From: Lineus longissimus
Taxonomy: Eukaryota > Nemertea > Pilidiophora > Heteronemertea > Lineidae
DNA length: 64,000 nucleotides
Direction: 5' to 3'
NCBI RefSeq assembly: GCF_910592395.1
Contig: NC_088322.1
Span: 9,915,431 to 9,979,430, forward strand
The notes beneath the pieces are model-generated. The model was given only the letters and a program-made list of their open reading frames with translations. It made no database searches and was not told the DNA's origin. The translations under genes were made by a program, and so were the position numbers. Shown here in pieces: positions 45,901 to 56,047 of this stretch (within the stretch, counting starts at the first letter, position 1; each line of letters opens with the position of its first letter).

Positions 45901-47870
45901 AACCGAGAAAAAAACGAAAACCGAACTATCACCGCTGAAATAGTTATCGGGAAACTTTTATTCTCTTTTTTAAGGAGGCGCGAAAAACCACCAATTTACA
46001 AAAGCAGGGGAAGAACCCTATGTCATAAAGTCAGCCTGGTCATAGCATTCCATGTTGTTTACGGACATCGAATGCACGTGGCGTTACTGGACGTTCAGTA
46101 AATTGCAGGCTCTGCTAGAAAAAACAACAACATCAAATGAGTGAGCTTTCGAAAACTGATGACAATCCTTTCAACTTACTCTAAAGTACGATGAAGCTAA
46201 CCCCCGTGCTGCTTTAGACAGTGTAACCTTTCCTTTGCCTCCCTTCAGAATCTCCTCGACCAATCCTTCATACCATAACACCGCTTCGTAGAACATGCCC
46301 CGGTCGTAAGCAAACAGAGCGACGTCGAAGACCTCATCCAGGGCGAGAGGGTCTGTGGTGGTGCCATTGAGGGTCCCCGTAGCTAGCTCGTGAATATCAA
46401 GAAGGTACAAGGCTTGGATTCGGATAAGCTGCAAGGTTACCCCGTTCTTGTCTAATATGGACGGCCATTTGTTAGCTGTCGTGGTCAGATTTGAAAGTGA
46501 CTGGTACAGTTCTGAAATATTTGTAACTTTCATTGGTCATGCTGTATTTGTAAATCTTGCGGTGTTCAATGGCTTCGCAAAATTTTGCTTCAACGGAACT
46601 GCACAGCACCCCTCGCTGGGATGCGGAAGCATGCTATAATTGTACCTAAAGCAAATGGAGTTTAGTCATCCGGTGGTCACAGTAGAGACAGAGTATGCAT
46701 AAGTTTGTAGATATCGACAAACATTTACAAATATTTATAAAAATCTATAATGTTTATAGCTTTTATTCTGATTTTAAGGTGTAGCAGCTGCACCCATTGA
46801 TCGTTTGATGGTCGATTATGTTAGTTTTTCTCTTGAATTCATTCACGCCATGTGTACCAAATGCATCATTCATTGAATCAACATTTGAGACAATTGAAAA
46901 TGGCTTTGATCGTCACACAAAAGTGAGGATTTTACCAGAATCGCCATGAATCATGACCAAGAGCAAACACTAACTTGATGCAAAATACTGACAAATCTTC
47001 AAAGCTATTATAAGGGGTTTTTGGCGTGCAATGGCAACTGCTGATGGAATGAACTTGAGACTAGTAAAAAAGGAAATTTGTTAAAGTTTGCTGTCTCTGC
47101 TTGTAACAATTTTATTCTCAAGTCATGGAACACAGTGTTTATCGTGACGCCGCTTTACTTACTCTGAATCGATTTATCCTCCACCTCAAAAATGAGTTTC
47201 AACTTTTTCGGCCAATCCTGTGCCATTCTTCTGATCACGTGATATACGTTGACTGGATGCTCCATGTATTCTGTCCCCTGTGTGGTACCGGTGTCGTGTT
47301 TGTTTGTTGTTTCAAAAACGAACCTAAAACGCAATATTTTGAAGCATTTTTTATTCAGATAGCCAAAGGATCGACCGTGCGGCCTGAGTTGGCTTGATTC
47401 AACAATACTAATATTCGTGATACAAGCGCATATAGTTTCCATGTACAGTGAAATATGAGAGACCCCTGTCGGCGATTTTGTGCAACTTAATCTGACCTAA
47501 CTGCATGGCTTCTGCCTCAATCTCCCTTTAACAGAATGAATATCTCTGAAAAATGTGTTCACCTGAAATCTTTAAAACATTATCTCCGAAGTATAATACA
47601 GCTAGTAAAGATCATTACGACTACAATATGGAAAAGAACATACATAAATGCCACTCACCTTTCAAAATCCCTAACCCCAGCTTCCTCCAGAGTGGACTTC
47701 GCCAAACTCTTCAAAACCTCGTTAGTGGAGTCCAATGCTTTGCCTTCCTCCGCAAAAGCATTCTTTAGACGGAACAACGCCGAGTATATTTCAGCTTGAC
47801 CGCTTGGAATATATGAGACCAGACACGTTAGCAGAATAAAGCAAGAGAAAATCTGATGTTGCTCCATCAT
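39986..47870 (-). CDS. P4HA: Prolyl 4-hydroxylase alpha subunit, one exon apparently missing
   Basis: ER enzyme that hydroxylates collagen-type prolines using Fe(II), 2-oxoglutarate and ascorbate. Exons: 47870-47659 (signal peptide, MMEQHQIFSCFILLTCLVSY), 47270-47163 (EHPVNVYHVIRRM), 46511-46180, 45791-45740, 45321-45155 (FAMCRGD), 44023-43859 (FHDVIYDDEM), 42418-42348, 41783-41669, 41179-41129 (NYGLGGMYEPHEDYF), 40439-40274, 40077-39986. Catalytic residues are visible: H-x-D in EPHEDYF, the distal His in TTHAGCP and the 2-oxoglutarate Lys in GSKW. From exon 46511 on, all junctions keep phase. The roughly 24 residues that normally link HxD to GGATVFP (containing RIAT) have no exon between 40440 and 41128. 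The junction of the first two exons is out of phase unless donor GTTAGG (near 47671) joins an acceptor at 47277. Confidence 0.85.
42530..42832 (+). pseudogene. THAP-domain relic with a frameshift
   Basis: Starts MVYCVAPNCVKD (C-x4-C of the THAP zinc finger), then THFHEFPK and RRKLWIRKC. The second half, WKPGPSAKLCSDHFIDTDYH and LLKTAVPTM, lies in another frame, so the domain is broken near 42665-42680. Together the parts cover a complete THAP DNA-binding domain including the C-x2-H pair and the AVPT box. It is on the strand opposite P4HA, in the intron between P4HA exons 44023-43859 and 42418-42348. Probably a transposon-derived fragment or dead gene; a short intron could in principle restore the frame. 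Confidence 0.75.
43229..43381 (-). CDS. Small acidic 50-residue ORF
   Basis: ATG at 43381 to TAG at 43229-43231. Rich in Ser/Glu/Asp at both ends (MASAYSSESESSEFEDV...HSDESD), with an aromatic centre (GYLNVEPYMIETL). This style of acidic N terminus is seen in zinc-binding transposon-linked invertebrate proteins, but no such domain follows. It lies about 400 bases from the THAP relic inside a P4HA intron. It may be the first exon of a decayed mobile-element gene. Low certainty. Confidence 0.3.
   Translation of the reverse strand: MASAYSSESESSEFEDVLVDTEGYLNVEPYMIETLISQDHNESDHSDESD
44262..44288. repeat. 27-base poly-C tract
   Basis: An uninterrupted C run at the end of a C-rich block of three imperfect repeats (GGGGGAGCCCCCCAAACCC type, 44140-44290), in a P4HA intron. 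Confidence 0.85.
45605..45684. mobile_element. MITE family B, deleted copy
   Basis: GGGTTGACCATTTTGGCTAG on the left and an inverted GCCAAAATGGTAGTGCC...GTCAACCC on the right, with almost no middle. The ends match the element at 57209-57442. In a P4HA intron. Confidence 0.7.
47443..47532. mobile_element. Family A repeat fragment
   Basis: TACAGTGAAATATGAGAGACC...TCCCTTTAA matches the right half of the repeats at 9158-9367 and 24648-24865. It lies in the first P4HA intron. Confidence 0.55.
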
Positions 47871-49316
47871 TGGCGAAACTATATCCTTTCGAAAGTACGT
47901 TATAGACGATTTTTGCTGAAATATTTTAATTGGCAAGGTTTGTATCCGTTGCCTAATCCTGCTCGTCTCGAGAAACAAATCGAACAGAAGTAGCACTCTT
48001 TAGAGTTGGAAAACTTATTTTGCTTTACTTGGATCTGTACTTAAAAAACCTTACGCAATGTAGAATTAGGTACGCAGACACCATATGTCCAGGTCTAAAA
48101 GACCGTGAGTGTTGAGAGCACTCTTAAATTAAAGGTATACCCGGTCCATTCAATAAAATTAACATGTGCGAAGACCACAATTAATCGACTACAGACTTGA
48201 TGTGGCTGCACATGTGATGGCCAGAAAAAAGCACCGTACCTAATCTATTAGTCATCCAGTCATAACCAGTGGTTTTAAATATGGCCGGGTCTATTTGGCA
48301 AGCCGCTCGCCGAACAGGCATCTTTTTTTGTCCTGTTTGGAGAGCCGCTTGCCAAACAGCACTAAAAAGCCACCCTGTTCGGCCAGCCGGTCTTGCCAAA
48401 TAGGTAAAAAATCTACCCTGTTTGGCGAGCTGGAGACTTTACTTTAATATTAATGAGTTCGACTCTCCATTCAGGACAAGAAAAAGTCGCTGTTGGGTAA
48501 GCCGGGCTTGCCAAGTAGTCACTTCCTTTAAATATACTCCGCCTCTCGATATTTCAAACGAGGTACACGATAATGTTCAAGGGCACAGAGGTTCGAAATG
48601 CCTTTTCTTTTAAAGTGTAATAAGCAAATCAATGTCCTAATGGAAATTTTTTTTAAATTAACAGTAACATCGATTAAAATTTTTACCGATACCACATTAT
48701 AGCTAAAAAGGGACACTTTCATGTATGGCTCAAGATGTTATTTGAAATCATTGAATCATAATTCACCTCGTCACCAACGGGGTACCGCCATCTTACCCAG
48801 TTTACATGATAATGCAAATTGTGGCGATACTAAATATAATCAAAATCAAAATCAATGAAAATCACGGTTGCATTTTCAAATTGCCACGTTTGTCGACAGC
48901 TGTTCAAGGAGGTATTACACTTTCATCGATTTTGAAAACCGTTCACATAACATACATCAAAAGTGCCTTTTAATATGCGTATATATATTTGCATACATGA
49001 CATACTCTGCAACATGGCTGACGTGATATCACGTGTTTCTGACGCCAGCGCACACACTGAATGTTTTGTTACGGGAAACCTGCATTTTGATTTTCAGCGC
49101 ACGAGATAGGCACCGCAAATCAGCATTTTTTCACAATATTTGTGCCACCTTAGATATTGGCTTCAAATATGCGTTCAAGAACTGATCTGAACGATGAAAT
49201 AGGCCAATTTCTGCATCGTCATTTGATACAATACCACTATTGAATTTATAAGCCATTTAGCAGTTAATTTGACAGCGTTTGCCGCGTCCCATTCGGTGCG
49301 TGTTTCGTTTCCAATC
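47871..49316. other. Intergenic: P4HA upstream region and a hairpin repeat
   Basis: Contains the P4HA 5' flank and the GTTTGGCAAGC-type repeat at 48283-48430, then AT-rich sequence up to the first GPCR stop. No gene recognised. Confidence 0.4.
48283..48430. repeat. Short hairpin repeat, inverted copy at 60.8 kb
   Basis: Several variants of an 18-25 base hairpin unit such as CTGTTTGG...CCAAACAG follow each other. About 70 bases (48283-48352) are an essentially exact reverse complement of 60809-60879. Confidence 0.75.
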
Positions 49317-50315
49317 CTAACGCATGCGCAATGACAACATGCGATACACCTCCTTCCGGTAAAATGGCAAAGTGAAACCATAAATCATGAAATTCAAGCA
49401 GTAATTCAACAAGCTGTATTGATCCAAAAGAGTCAATATGTAGTAAAGAGTAACCTGGTAGTTGATATCGACTATTTTTGTAGTTTTTAGGTAGTAGAAG
49501 TAATGAGTGCCAGAGACGTTGACAGGCATCATAAATATCACATAAAGCGTCGACACGCACAGCAAAGATATTACTAAACGACTATCGTGTTGTTCCGTTC
49601 TTGAGCTGACAGCTTTAGAATGTAACGCCATCTTTGCCCGTCGTATTCCAAAGAGGATGAGGATGTTGGCAATGACAATAAGGCAACACGGAATGTAGTT
49701 ATATGCGGTGATGTCATACATAAGGATAAAAAACGTGATGGCTAGAGGAGTGTGGTAAAAGCAATTTGATATGGAGGACTCTGTGAATACATCATTTAGA
49801 ACTACTCGATGGATACTCAGACAGGCAGACATGACCCAAATTGCATTTATTATAACTATTCGCTTCTTTGCGGTTATATCTGCCCGCTTTAAAGGGTACC
49901 ACACAATGTAAACTCGTTCCAAAGTGAAAGCAACTATTGTCCATGCTGAAGCAAGTTCCCAAACGTGTCTTAGAAATCCCATTATTTTACATGCTGGTGT
50001 TGAGTACGTTACTAAATTGTATGAATGCGCGCCGTTGGTGAGGTAAGCAAGGCCATATGACATCCAGTACGACACTCCAAGGAATAAAATAAACCCTGTG
50101 TCGGAGATTGCAAGTGTGCTAAGGTACTGGACTGCTGCATCGGCGCGTTTCCTGGTCCTGATGAAAATTACGAGGGAAAGGGTGTTCCCCATGATCCCAA
50201 TAAGAAGAATTCCGGGGATGAGGTAACCCTGAATAAAATTGTAGATCTCTAGCACGAGATTCGAGGATGTGAGGTCAGGACTAGAAAAAGTCGTCCCGTG
50301 AATCAGAACTGACAT
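49317..50315 (-). CDS. Class A GPCR, tandem copy 1 (332 aa)
   Basis: Intronless seven-transmembrane receptor. TM1 has GNTLSLVIF, TM2 LAISD, then a conserved Cys before TM3 (CKIMGFL). The TM3 end is ERVYIVWYPLKR, so E-R-V replaces D-R-Y. TM4 has Trp (AIWVMSA), an extracellular Cys (SNCFY) pairs with TM3, and TM5 has YIPCC. TM6 ends FMMP without the usual C-W-x-P. TM7 has LNFMIYG where N-P-x-x-Y is expected. The tail is short and basic (YRKEVYRMLSLRMR). A TAA in the leader frame upstream makes ATG 50315 the start. Ligand unknown; the layout recalls invertebrate peptide-receptor expansions. Confidence 0.85.
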   Translation of the reverse strand: MSVLIHGTTFSSPDLTSSNLVLEIYNFIQGYLIPGILLIGIMGNTLSLVIFIRTRKRADAAVQYLSTLAISDTGFILFLGVSYWMSYGLAYLTNGAHSYNLVTYSTPACKIMGFLRHVWELASAWTIVAFTLERVYIVWYPLKRADITAKKRIVIINAIWVMSACLSIHRVVLNDVFTESSISNCFYHTPLAITFFILMYDITAYNYIPCCLIVIANILILFGIRRAKMALHSKAVSSRTEQHDSRLVISLLCVSTLYVIFMMPVNVSGTHYFYYLKTTKIVDINYQVTLYYILTLLDQYSLLNYCLNFMIYGFTLPFYRKEVYRMLSLRMR

Positions 50316-51200
50316 GGTCGTCGTTATAAAAGTGTCATTGCAGAGTACACCAGCTTTTACGAGTTACCTCGCCGAACATTGCAGCATATCTCATGCATTG
50401 GCTGCAAAACACCTAAAACATATTCTGAACACAAGTATATCATATACCTGTGTAAGCAAAAACATAAAAAGGTGTGAATATTTTGGCCGAAGTGACTGAG
50501 GAATTTCAGTAAAAAGTGTAATTATTGTTGGTACTGGTGGCACTGGTGGCGTTTAGTGCGTCCGGTGTTTTGTTGTCATATCGCCAGGTAACAATCGGAT
50601 ACCCTTTTACAGTATCACAGAACGAAACAACGCCATTCATAGAATCAAGCTTGGGTGTATTTTTCTCTCATGTTAAAGTTCCTGGTGATGAATTAATGAT
50701 ACTTCAATAGTCTTCCATGCTGCGCCGACAGACATGTCAGTCAACTGACAAAACATCATCGTTGTTATTGCTATAAACTGTAGCAATCTATAAATTGAAT
50801 GCTACTATTTATGCCTGGAGTATATTTTTCGCGGCCATGAGGCTAACTCTAAAATTAACCATACCATAATAAATCGGAGCGTCTTGGCTGAAAATTAAAC
50901 TTAAACGGAAACTCGTGATCAGGGCATCATATGATTGAGTCTGCTGTGGAGATAAATATGGCTGAATTATATATTAGGGGCTCAGCCTTCAACTTTTCTA
51001 AGATACGTCAGCAGTGACGACGAAATCAACAGAGTGTTGTGTATATGTGATTTCTTGATAAAATGCGAGTTTGAGGAAAACCATGTTGGTTGAGAATGCT
51101 AAGCGTGACTCTGTAAGATGACTATAAAGAACATGTAATACATTTAAATCAGGGTTCAATCTTGCAGGACACAACTTCATGTCTATGGATGATTACCAGT
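50316..51200. other. Spacer between GPCR copies 1 and 2
   Basis: Holds the GPCR 1 upstream region, with the ACACAG|GTATATG donor-like motif near 50447 also found before GPCR 3. No separate gene. Confidence 0.45.
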
Positions 51201-52178
51201 CTAACGCATGCGCAGTGACAGCAGACGATACATCTCCTTCCGGTAAAATGGCAGAGTACAGCCATAAATGATGAAGTTGAAGCAATAATTTAACAAACTG
51301 AACTGCTCGAGAAAGGTCATGATGTTGAAGAGAAGTTGATGATATATGGGATTCAAAACTGATGCAGTTTTCAAATAATAGAAATAGTGGGTGCCAGACA
51401 CGGAGAGAGGTGACATAAAGACAACATAACATGTCGAGACCAGGAGCAGAGATACCAACAGGCGGTTGTAATGTTGTTCTTGTCTCGAAGTTACAACTTT
51501 TGAATCTATGGACGTATTTGCTCGTCGTATTCCAAACAGGATGAGAGTGTTGGCAATAAATATAAAGCAACATGGAATATGGTTATAGACAGCAATATCG
51601 TACATAAGTATCCAAAATGTAATTGCCAAAGGGGCATTGTAAAAACAATTCGATATGGATGATTTTGTCAAGATATTATTTAAAACCAATCGATGGATAC
51701 TCAGGCAGGCAGACATGACCCAAATTGCAATAATTATAACTGTTCGCTTCTTTGCGGTTATATCTGCCCGCTTTAAAGGGTACCACACAATGTAAACTCG
51801 TTCCAAAGTGAAAGCAACTATTGCCCATGCTGAAGCAAGCTCCCAAACGTGTCTTAAAAATCCCATTATTTTACATGCTGGTGTTGAGTACGTTACTAAA
51901 TTGTATGAATGCGCGCCGTTGGTGAGGTAAGCAAGGCCATATGACATCCAGTACGACACTCCAAGGAATAAAATAAACCCTGTGTCGGAGATCGCAAGTG
52001 TGCTAAGGTACTGGACTGCTGCATCGGCGCGTTTCCTGGTCCTGATGAAAATTACGAGGGAAAGGGTGTTCCCCATGATCCCAATAAGAAGAATTCCGGG
52101 GATGAGGTAGCCCTGAATAAAATTGTAGATCTCTTGTACGAGATTCGAGGACGTGACGCCAGGCACTGACTGTGTCAT
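51201..52178 (-). CDS. Class A GPCR, tandem copy 2 (325 aa)
   Basis: Intronless paralogue of copies 1 and 3. TM1-TM4 are almost identical to copy 1 (same GNTLSLVIF, LAISD, ERVYIVWYPL). Loop 2 onward is more diverged (SNCFYNAPLAITFWILMYD). TM7 reads LNYCFNFIIYGCTLPFYRKE. Start ATG 52178 gives a shorter N terminus (MTQSVPGVTSSNLV) than copy 1, because the region corresponding to the copy 1 start is not conserved. Tail LLSLRMR as in copy 1. Confidence 0.85.
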   Translation of the reverse strand: MTQSVPGVTSSNLVQEIYNFIQGYLIPGILLIGIMGNTLSLVIFIRTRKRADAAVQYLSTLAISDTGFILFLGVSYWMSYGLAYLTNGAHSYNLVTYSTPACKIMGFLRHVWELASAWAIVAFTLERVYIVWYPLKRADITAKKRTVIIIAIWVMSACLSIHRLVLNNILTKSSISNCFYNAPLAITFWILMYDIAVYNHIPCCFIFIANTLILFGIRRANTSIDSKVVTSRQEQHYNRLLVSLLLVSTCYVVFMSPLSVSGTHYFYYLKTASVLNPIYHQLLFNIMTFLEQFSLLNYCFNFIIYGCTLPFYRKEMYRLLSLRMR

Positions 52179-53707
52179 TGCAGTGCTTTGGATGGTTTAT
52201 TGCTCGATAACATGACAACAACCAGCCAAATCATGAGGTGCATCAGCAGTAAACACATGAAAATGCTATATAATCTATGATTTTTTACTCATGATTTTGA
52301 ATACAGAGTTTCGCTGTGAACACTTGTAATTTGTATGACTTTTAGTACAGAGTGTCGCTGTGAACACTTGTAATTTGTATGACTTTAGTACAAAGTGTCG
52401 CTGTGAACACTTGTAATTTGTATGACTTTTAGTACAGAGTGTCACAGTGGACATTTGTAATTTGTTGAATTACAGGAAAGAAGAGCCCTTGAAGTAGGCA
52501 TAGAAATGGATTTTTGTTCACAAATTGTCAAAATAGTTTTTTAGGCCTCGATGATCAAAATTGACAAATCATCGACAAAGTGGGTGGAGAGATGAACATT
52601 CGCCACATTCATTTCAGGCTATTCTTCCACCTTTCGATCAGGCTATAAGATGACTGGGGACTTGAAAATCTCAGTAATTTAACTTGCAGAAGCATTCCTG
52701 ATGAAGTAAAAAAAGCAGACCGTACTTCGTGAAGTTTTGGAGGATCTCAATGTTACAGTGGACAACCTCAGATGAAGGAAAACGTACATATTAAGTATCA
52801 ACACGTCTGTGGCGAAATCGACTCACGATCACCGCAGCATTCCACTACCTGTCACAACGATTGATGGGCTGAAATAGTTCCGTTGTTAAGGATAAGCTTT
52901 CCAGTGTTAGTGATTTGCTATCCGATGATTTTAATCTCCGAACATCAACTCAATCAAGCTACGGCAGAATTTGTCAACTTGTTATGATAAGCATTGATAT
53001 TTGTGAATCTCTCTACGGTATTTAAAGCCGCTCTTGCGAGTCCATATTTGTGTATATAAATACATCATGATCAATCGAAAACAAGCTAATGCTAAATCAA
53101 GGTTTCTTTATGAAGAAGCAATGAATTATTTTCTGCTCTGGAAAGGTAGCATCTATAAAAATTAACATACATGTAACTGAGTTGGCTTTTTTCAACCCTC
53201 GAAACGATTCTGCTACTTTACTCAGTGAGGATTCCCTTTGGAGTTCTGCACCCCCATTGATGAGTATTTGTTTTCTTCTGTCAATGATTTGAATTTTACA
53301 TTATATGTATTGACAAGTTACCAATGAGTGGGCAAAAGCCTGTCATCGTACACTCGTCAACGAGGCATACAATAGGTTTATCCTTATCAAAATCTGGTTC
53401 AGTTTCAAATCGACGTATTAAAGGCTTACGACATTCGTTAAAAATCTGAAATTCGTAATTTGAAAGTTTCCAATACGCCAATACGTACTGATTATAAATT
53501 TCAACATTGCAATTAATTTGACAGCTGCTATACAACTAACGATAGATACCAATTTGCAGCAAAAATGCATGCAAAGTCATGATAACTGTACAACGGCTTT
53601 GTGCGTGACTAAATTTCTCGCTTCCTGACCCATGAGTACATACGAACGGCGTACCCCCTTTAAGCCGAAACGAATTGCGTGGAGTCGCTGTATCCATGAG
53701 CAGCAGT
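52179..53707. other. Spacer between GPCR copies 2 and 3
   Basis: Contains the 44-base minisatellite at 52304-52470. No gene was recognised in the remaining AT-rich sequence. Confidence 0.45.
52304..52470. repeat. Minisatellite, 44-base unit, four copies
   Basis: Unit containing GTCGCTGTGAACACTTGTAA and TTTGTATGACTTTTAGTACA. Starts near 52304, 52349, 52391 and 52435; the last copy is diverged. Confidence 0.85.
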
Positions 53708-54727
53708 TTAACGCATGCGCAGTGAAAGCAAACAGTACACTTCTTTCCGGTAAAATGGCAAAGTGCAGCCATAAATGATGAAGTTGAAGCAATAATTCAA
53801 CAGACTAAACTGCTCAAGAAAGGTCAGGATGTAGAAGAATAGTTGGTTATATTTGGGGTCTACGACCTCTGCAGTTTTTAAGTAATAGAAGTGGTGAGTT
53901 CCAGAAACACAGAGGGGCGTCATGAAGACAACATAGGATGTCGATATCAACAACAAAGAAACGATCAGACGATTGTAATTTTGATCATGTCTCGAGGAAA
54001 CAACTTTTGAATCTAAGGACGTATTGGCCAAACGTATTCCAAGAAGGATGAGAACGTTTGAAATGACTATGACGAAACACGGAATATAGTTGTAAATGGT
54101 CACGTCGAACAAAATTATCCAAAACTTGCTTGCAAAAGAAGTGTTGTAAAAGCAATTAGAATTTCCTAAAACATCATTTAACACCAATCGATGGATACTC
54201 AGACAGGCAGACATGACCCAAATGGCGATTATTATAACTGTTCGCTTCTTTGTAGTTATTCCCGCCCGCTTTAAAGGGTACCACACAATGTAAACTCGTT
54301 CCAAAGTGAAAGCAACTATTGCCCATGCTGAAGCAAGTTCCCAGACGTGTCTTAGAAATCCCATTATTTTACATGCTGGTGTTGAGTACGTCACTAAGTT
54401 GTATGAATGCGCGCCGTTGGTGAGGTAAGCAAGGCCATATGACATCCAGTATGACACTCCAAGGAATAAAATAAACCCTGTGTCGGAGATTGCAAGTGTG
54501 CTGAGGTACTGGACTGCTGCATCGGCGCGTTTCCTGGCCCTGATGAAAATTACGAGGGAAAGGGTGTTCCCCATGATCCCAATAAGAAGAATTCCAGGGA
54601 TGAGGTAGCCCTGAATGACATTGTAGATCTCGAGCACGAGATCCGAGGACCTGACGTCAGGACTAGAAAAAGTCGTCCCCTGAATCAGAACTGACATGGC
54701 CGTTGTTATAGACGTGTCGTTGTACAT
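53708..54727 (-). CDS. Class A GPCR, tandem copy 3 (339 aa from Met at 54727)
   Basis: Intronless paralogue of copies 1 and 2, with the same TM signatures (GNTLSLVIF, LAISD, CKIMGFL, ERVYIVWYPL, FNFIIYGCTL). The open frame extends to a GTG at 54775, but ATG at 54727 gives MYNDTSITTAM..., with an N-glycosylation site, and ATG at 54697 gives MSVLIQGTTFSS, matching the start of copy 1. Either is plausible. The second half (loop 2, TM5) differs from the other copies (NCFYNTSFASKFWIILFD). Confidence 0.85.
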   Translation of the reverse strand: MYNDTSITTAMSVLIQGTTFSSPDVRSSDLVLEIYNVIQGYLIPGILLIGIMGNTLSLVIFIRARKRADAAVQYLSTLAISDTGFILFLGVSYWMSYGLAYLTNGAHSYNLVTYSTPACKIMGFLRHVWELASAWAIVAFTLERVYIVWYPLKRAGITTKKRTVIIIAIWVMSACLSIHRLVLNDVLGNSNCFYNTSFASKFWIILFDVTIYNYIPCFVIVISNVLILLGIRLANTSLDSKVVSSRHDQNYNRLIVSLLLISTSYVVFMTPLCVSGTHHFYYLKTAEVVDPKYNQLFFYILTFLEQFSLLNYCFNFIIYGCTLPFYRKEVYCLLSLRMR

Positions 54728-56047
54728 CGTACAGGAACACCAAGCTTTTGGATGCAGAGGCACACGAATTCTCACATTGGAACGTTTACGTCATGCGATC
54801 GCTAAAGAACGTCCAAAACGTATTCTGAACATAAAAATATCATATATTTACCTGTGTAAGCAGAAACATAAGAACGCTGTGATTCGTGCACTTGGCCGAA
54901 GAAACAAGGAAACCTAAGTGAAAAAGGTATGGTAGTACCTAGTGTTTGTTTGGTGATGTTGCAGACAGGTCACATCGCCAGGTAAAAGGTGGATTAAAGG
55001 ACATGTATATTGATGGCGTCTTGCACGTCGTGAACAAAGCAACTTGAACCCTTTGCAATATCGTAGAACGAGAAGTATTCTACAGATCGGGTGCCTTTTC
55101 CCATCATCTTCATGTTCCTGCAGGATTCTCATCGATGTTACATGTACTTCTCTAGTAGCCTGCGTCAACTTATAAAATGTTATAATTTGTTATTGCTATA
55201 TCTGTAGCAATCTATAAATGAATGTCTGTATTTATGGTGTCTGCGATCACAAGGCCATTAGTTATAAGTTTTAAATAGACCACTAGTAGAAAGATGTCTG
55301 AACATTTCATCCAGATTGGTGGAGAAATAAACCGTACAGAGTGGAAAATGTCCGAATTCAATGCACTACGTCAATGTACACAAATACATACAAAAAATAT
55401 TTCGTTACCATGATTACTAAAATGAAAATATCCGGGTTGGTTTTGAGGTGAAGACCAGTAAAAACCTAACCTGAAAGAAATTTGACCAGTAGTTCGCCCT
55501 CCAGACCCCAAAACGATGCGGACATAACATTTACGAATGGACCAAGGAGAAACGAACTTTCCGTGTATTTGCATACTATATTTTTCGCCCTTAGGGTGAT
55601 GACGCAAATGCGGTGACATTGTGGAGTATTTGAAGGAATTTCTCTCCACTGGCTACTCACTGAAAGAGTTGTGTCGGGTGGCATTACTGGGCGCCATCCG
55701 CAAACCATTAAAGGCGAATGTCATGTCAGATGATCTCGAGTATCCAACACAACTGAAGAAGTACATTATTTTCCAGGAAACCGAATTCTATTAGCTACAT
55801 CTACTTCTATCGTGTGATAGGAAATCTATGTCCCATGGAGAGACAGTCTCAGCTTATTGTCCAATGACTTGAAAGATGTATGATTACAGTATAAGCGAAT
55901 GGTTTTATACAATCCTGCCAGTGCAATACTGTCTATTTTGTATCTGCGGACTCCCCCTTAATGGATCTTACATACGGCCGCTTACATGCATCTCACACTG
56001 GCAACCATTTAGTCCAGCTAAACTAGATTTCCTGTAGCTTTCTCCTT
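54728..56047. other. Spacer upstream of GPCR copy 3
   Basis: A segment at 54826-54915 matches 50420-50505 upstream of GPCR 1. It includes ACACAG|GTAAATA on the minus strand, a likely donor of a non-coding first exon. Beyond that, no gene. Confidence 0.5.

Noticed and set aside
51193-51573. Minus-strand 126-codon frame inside GPCR copy 2, and similar ones in copies 1 and 3
   Set aside because: Alternative-frame shadows of the receptor genes.
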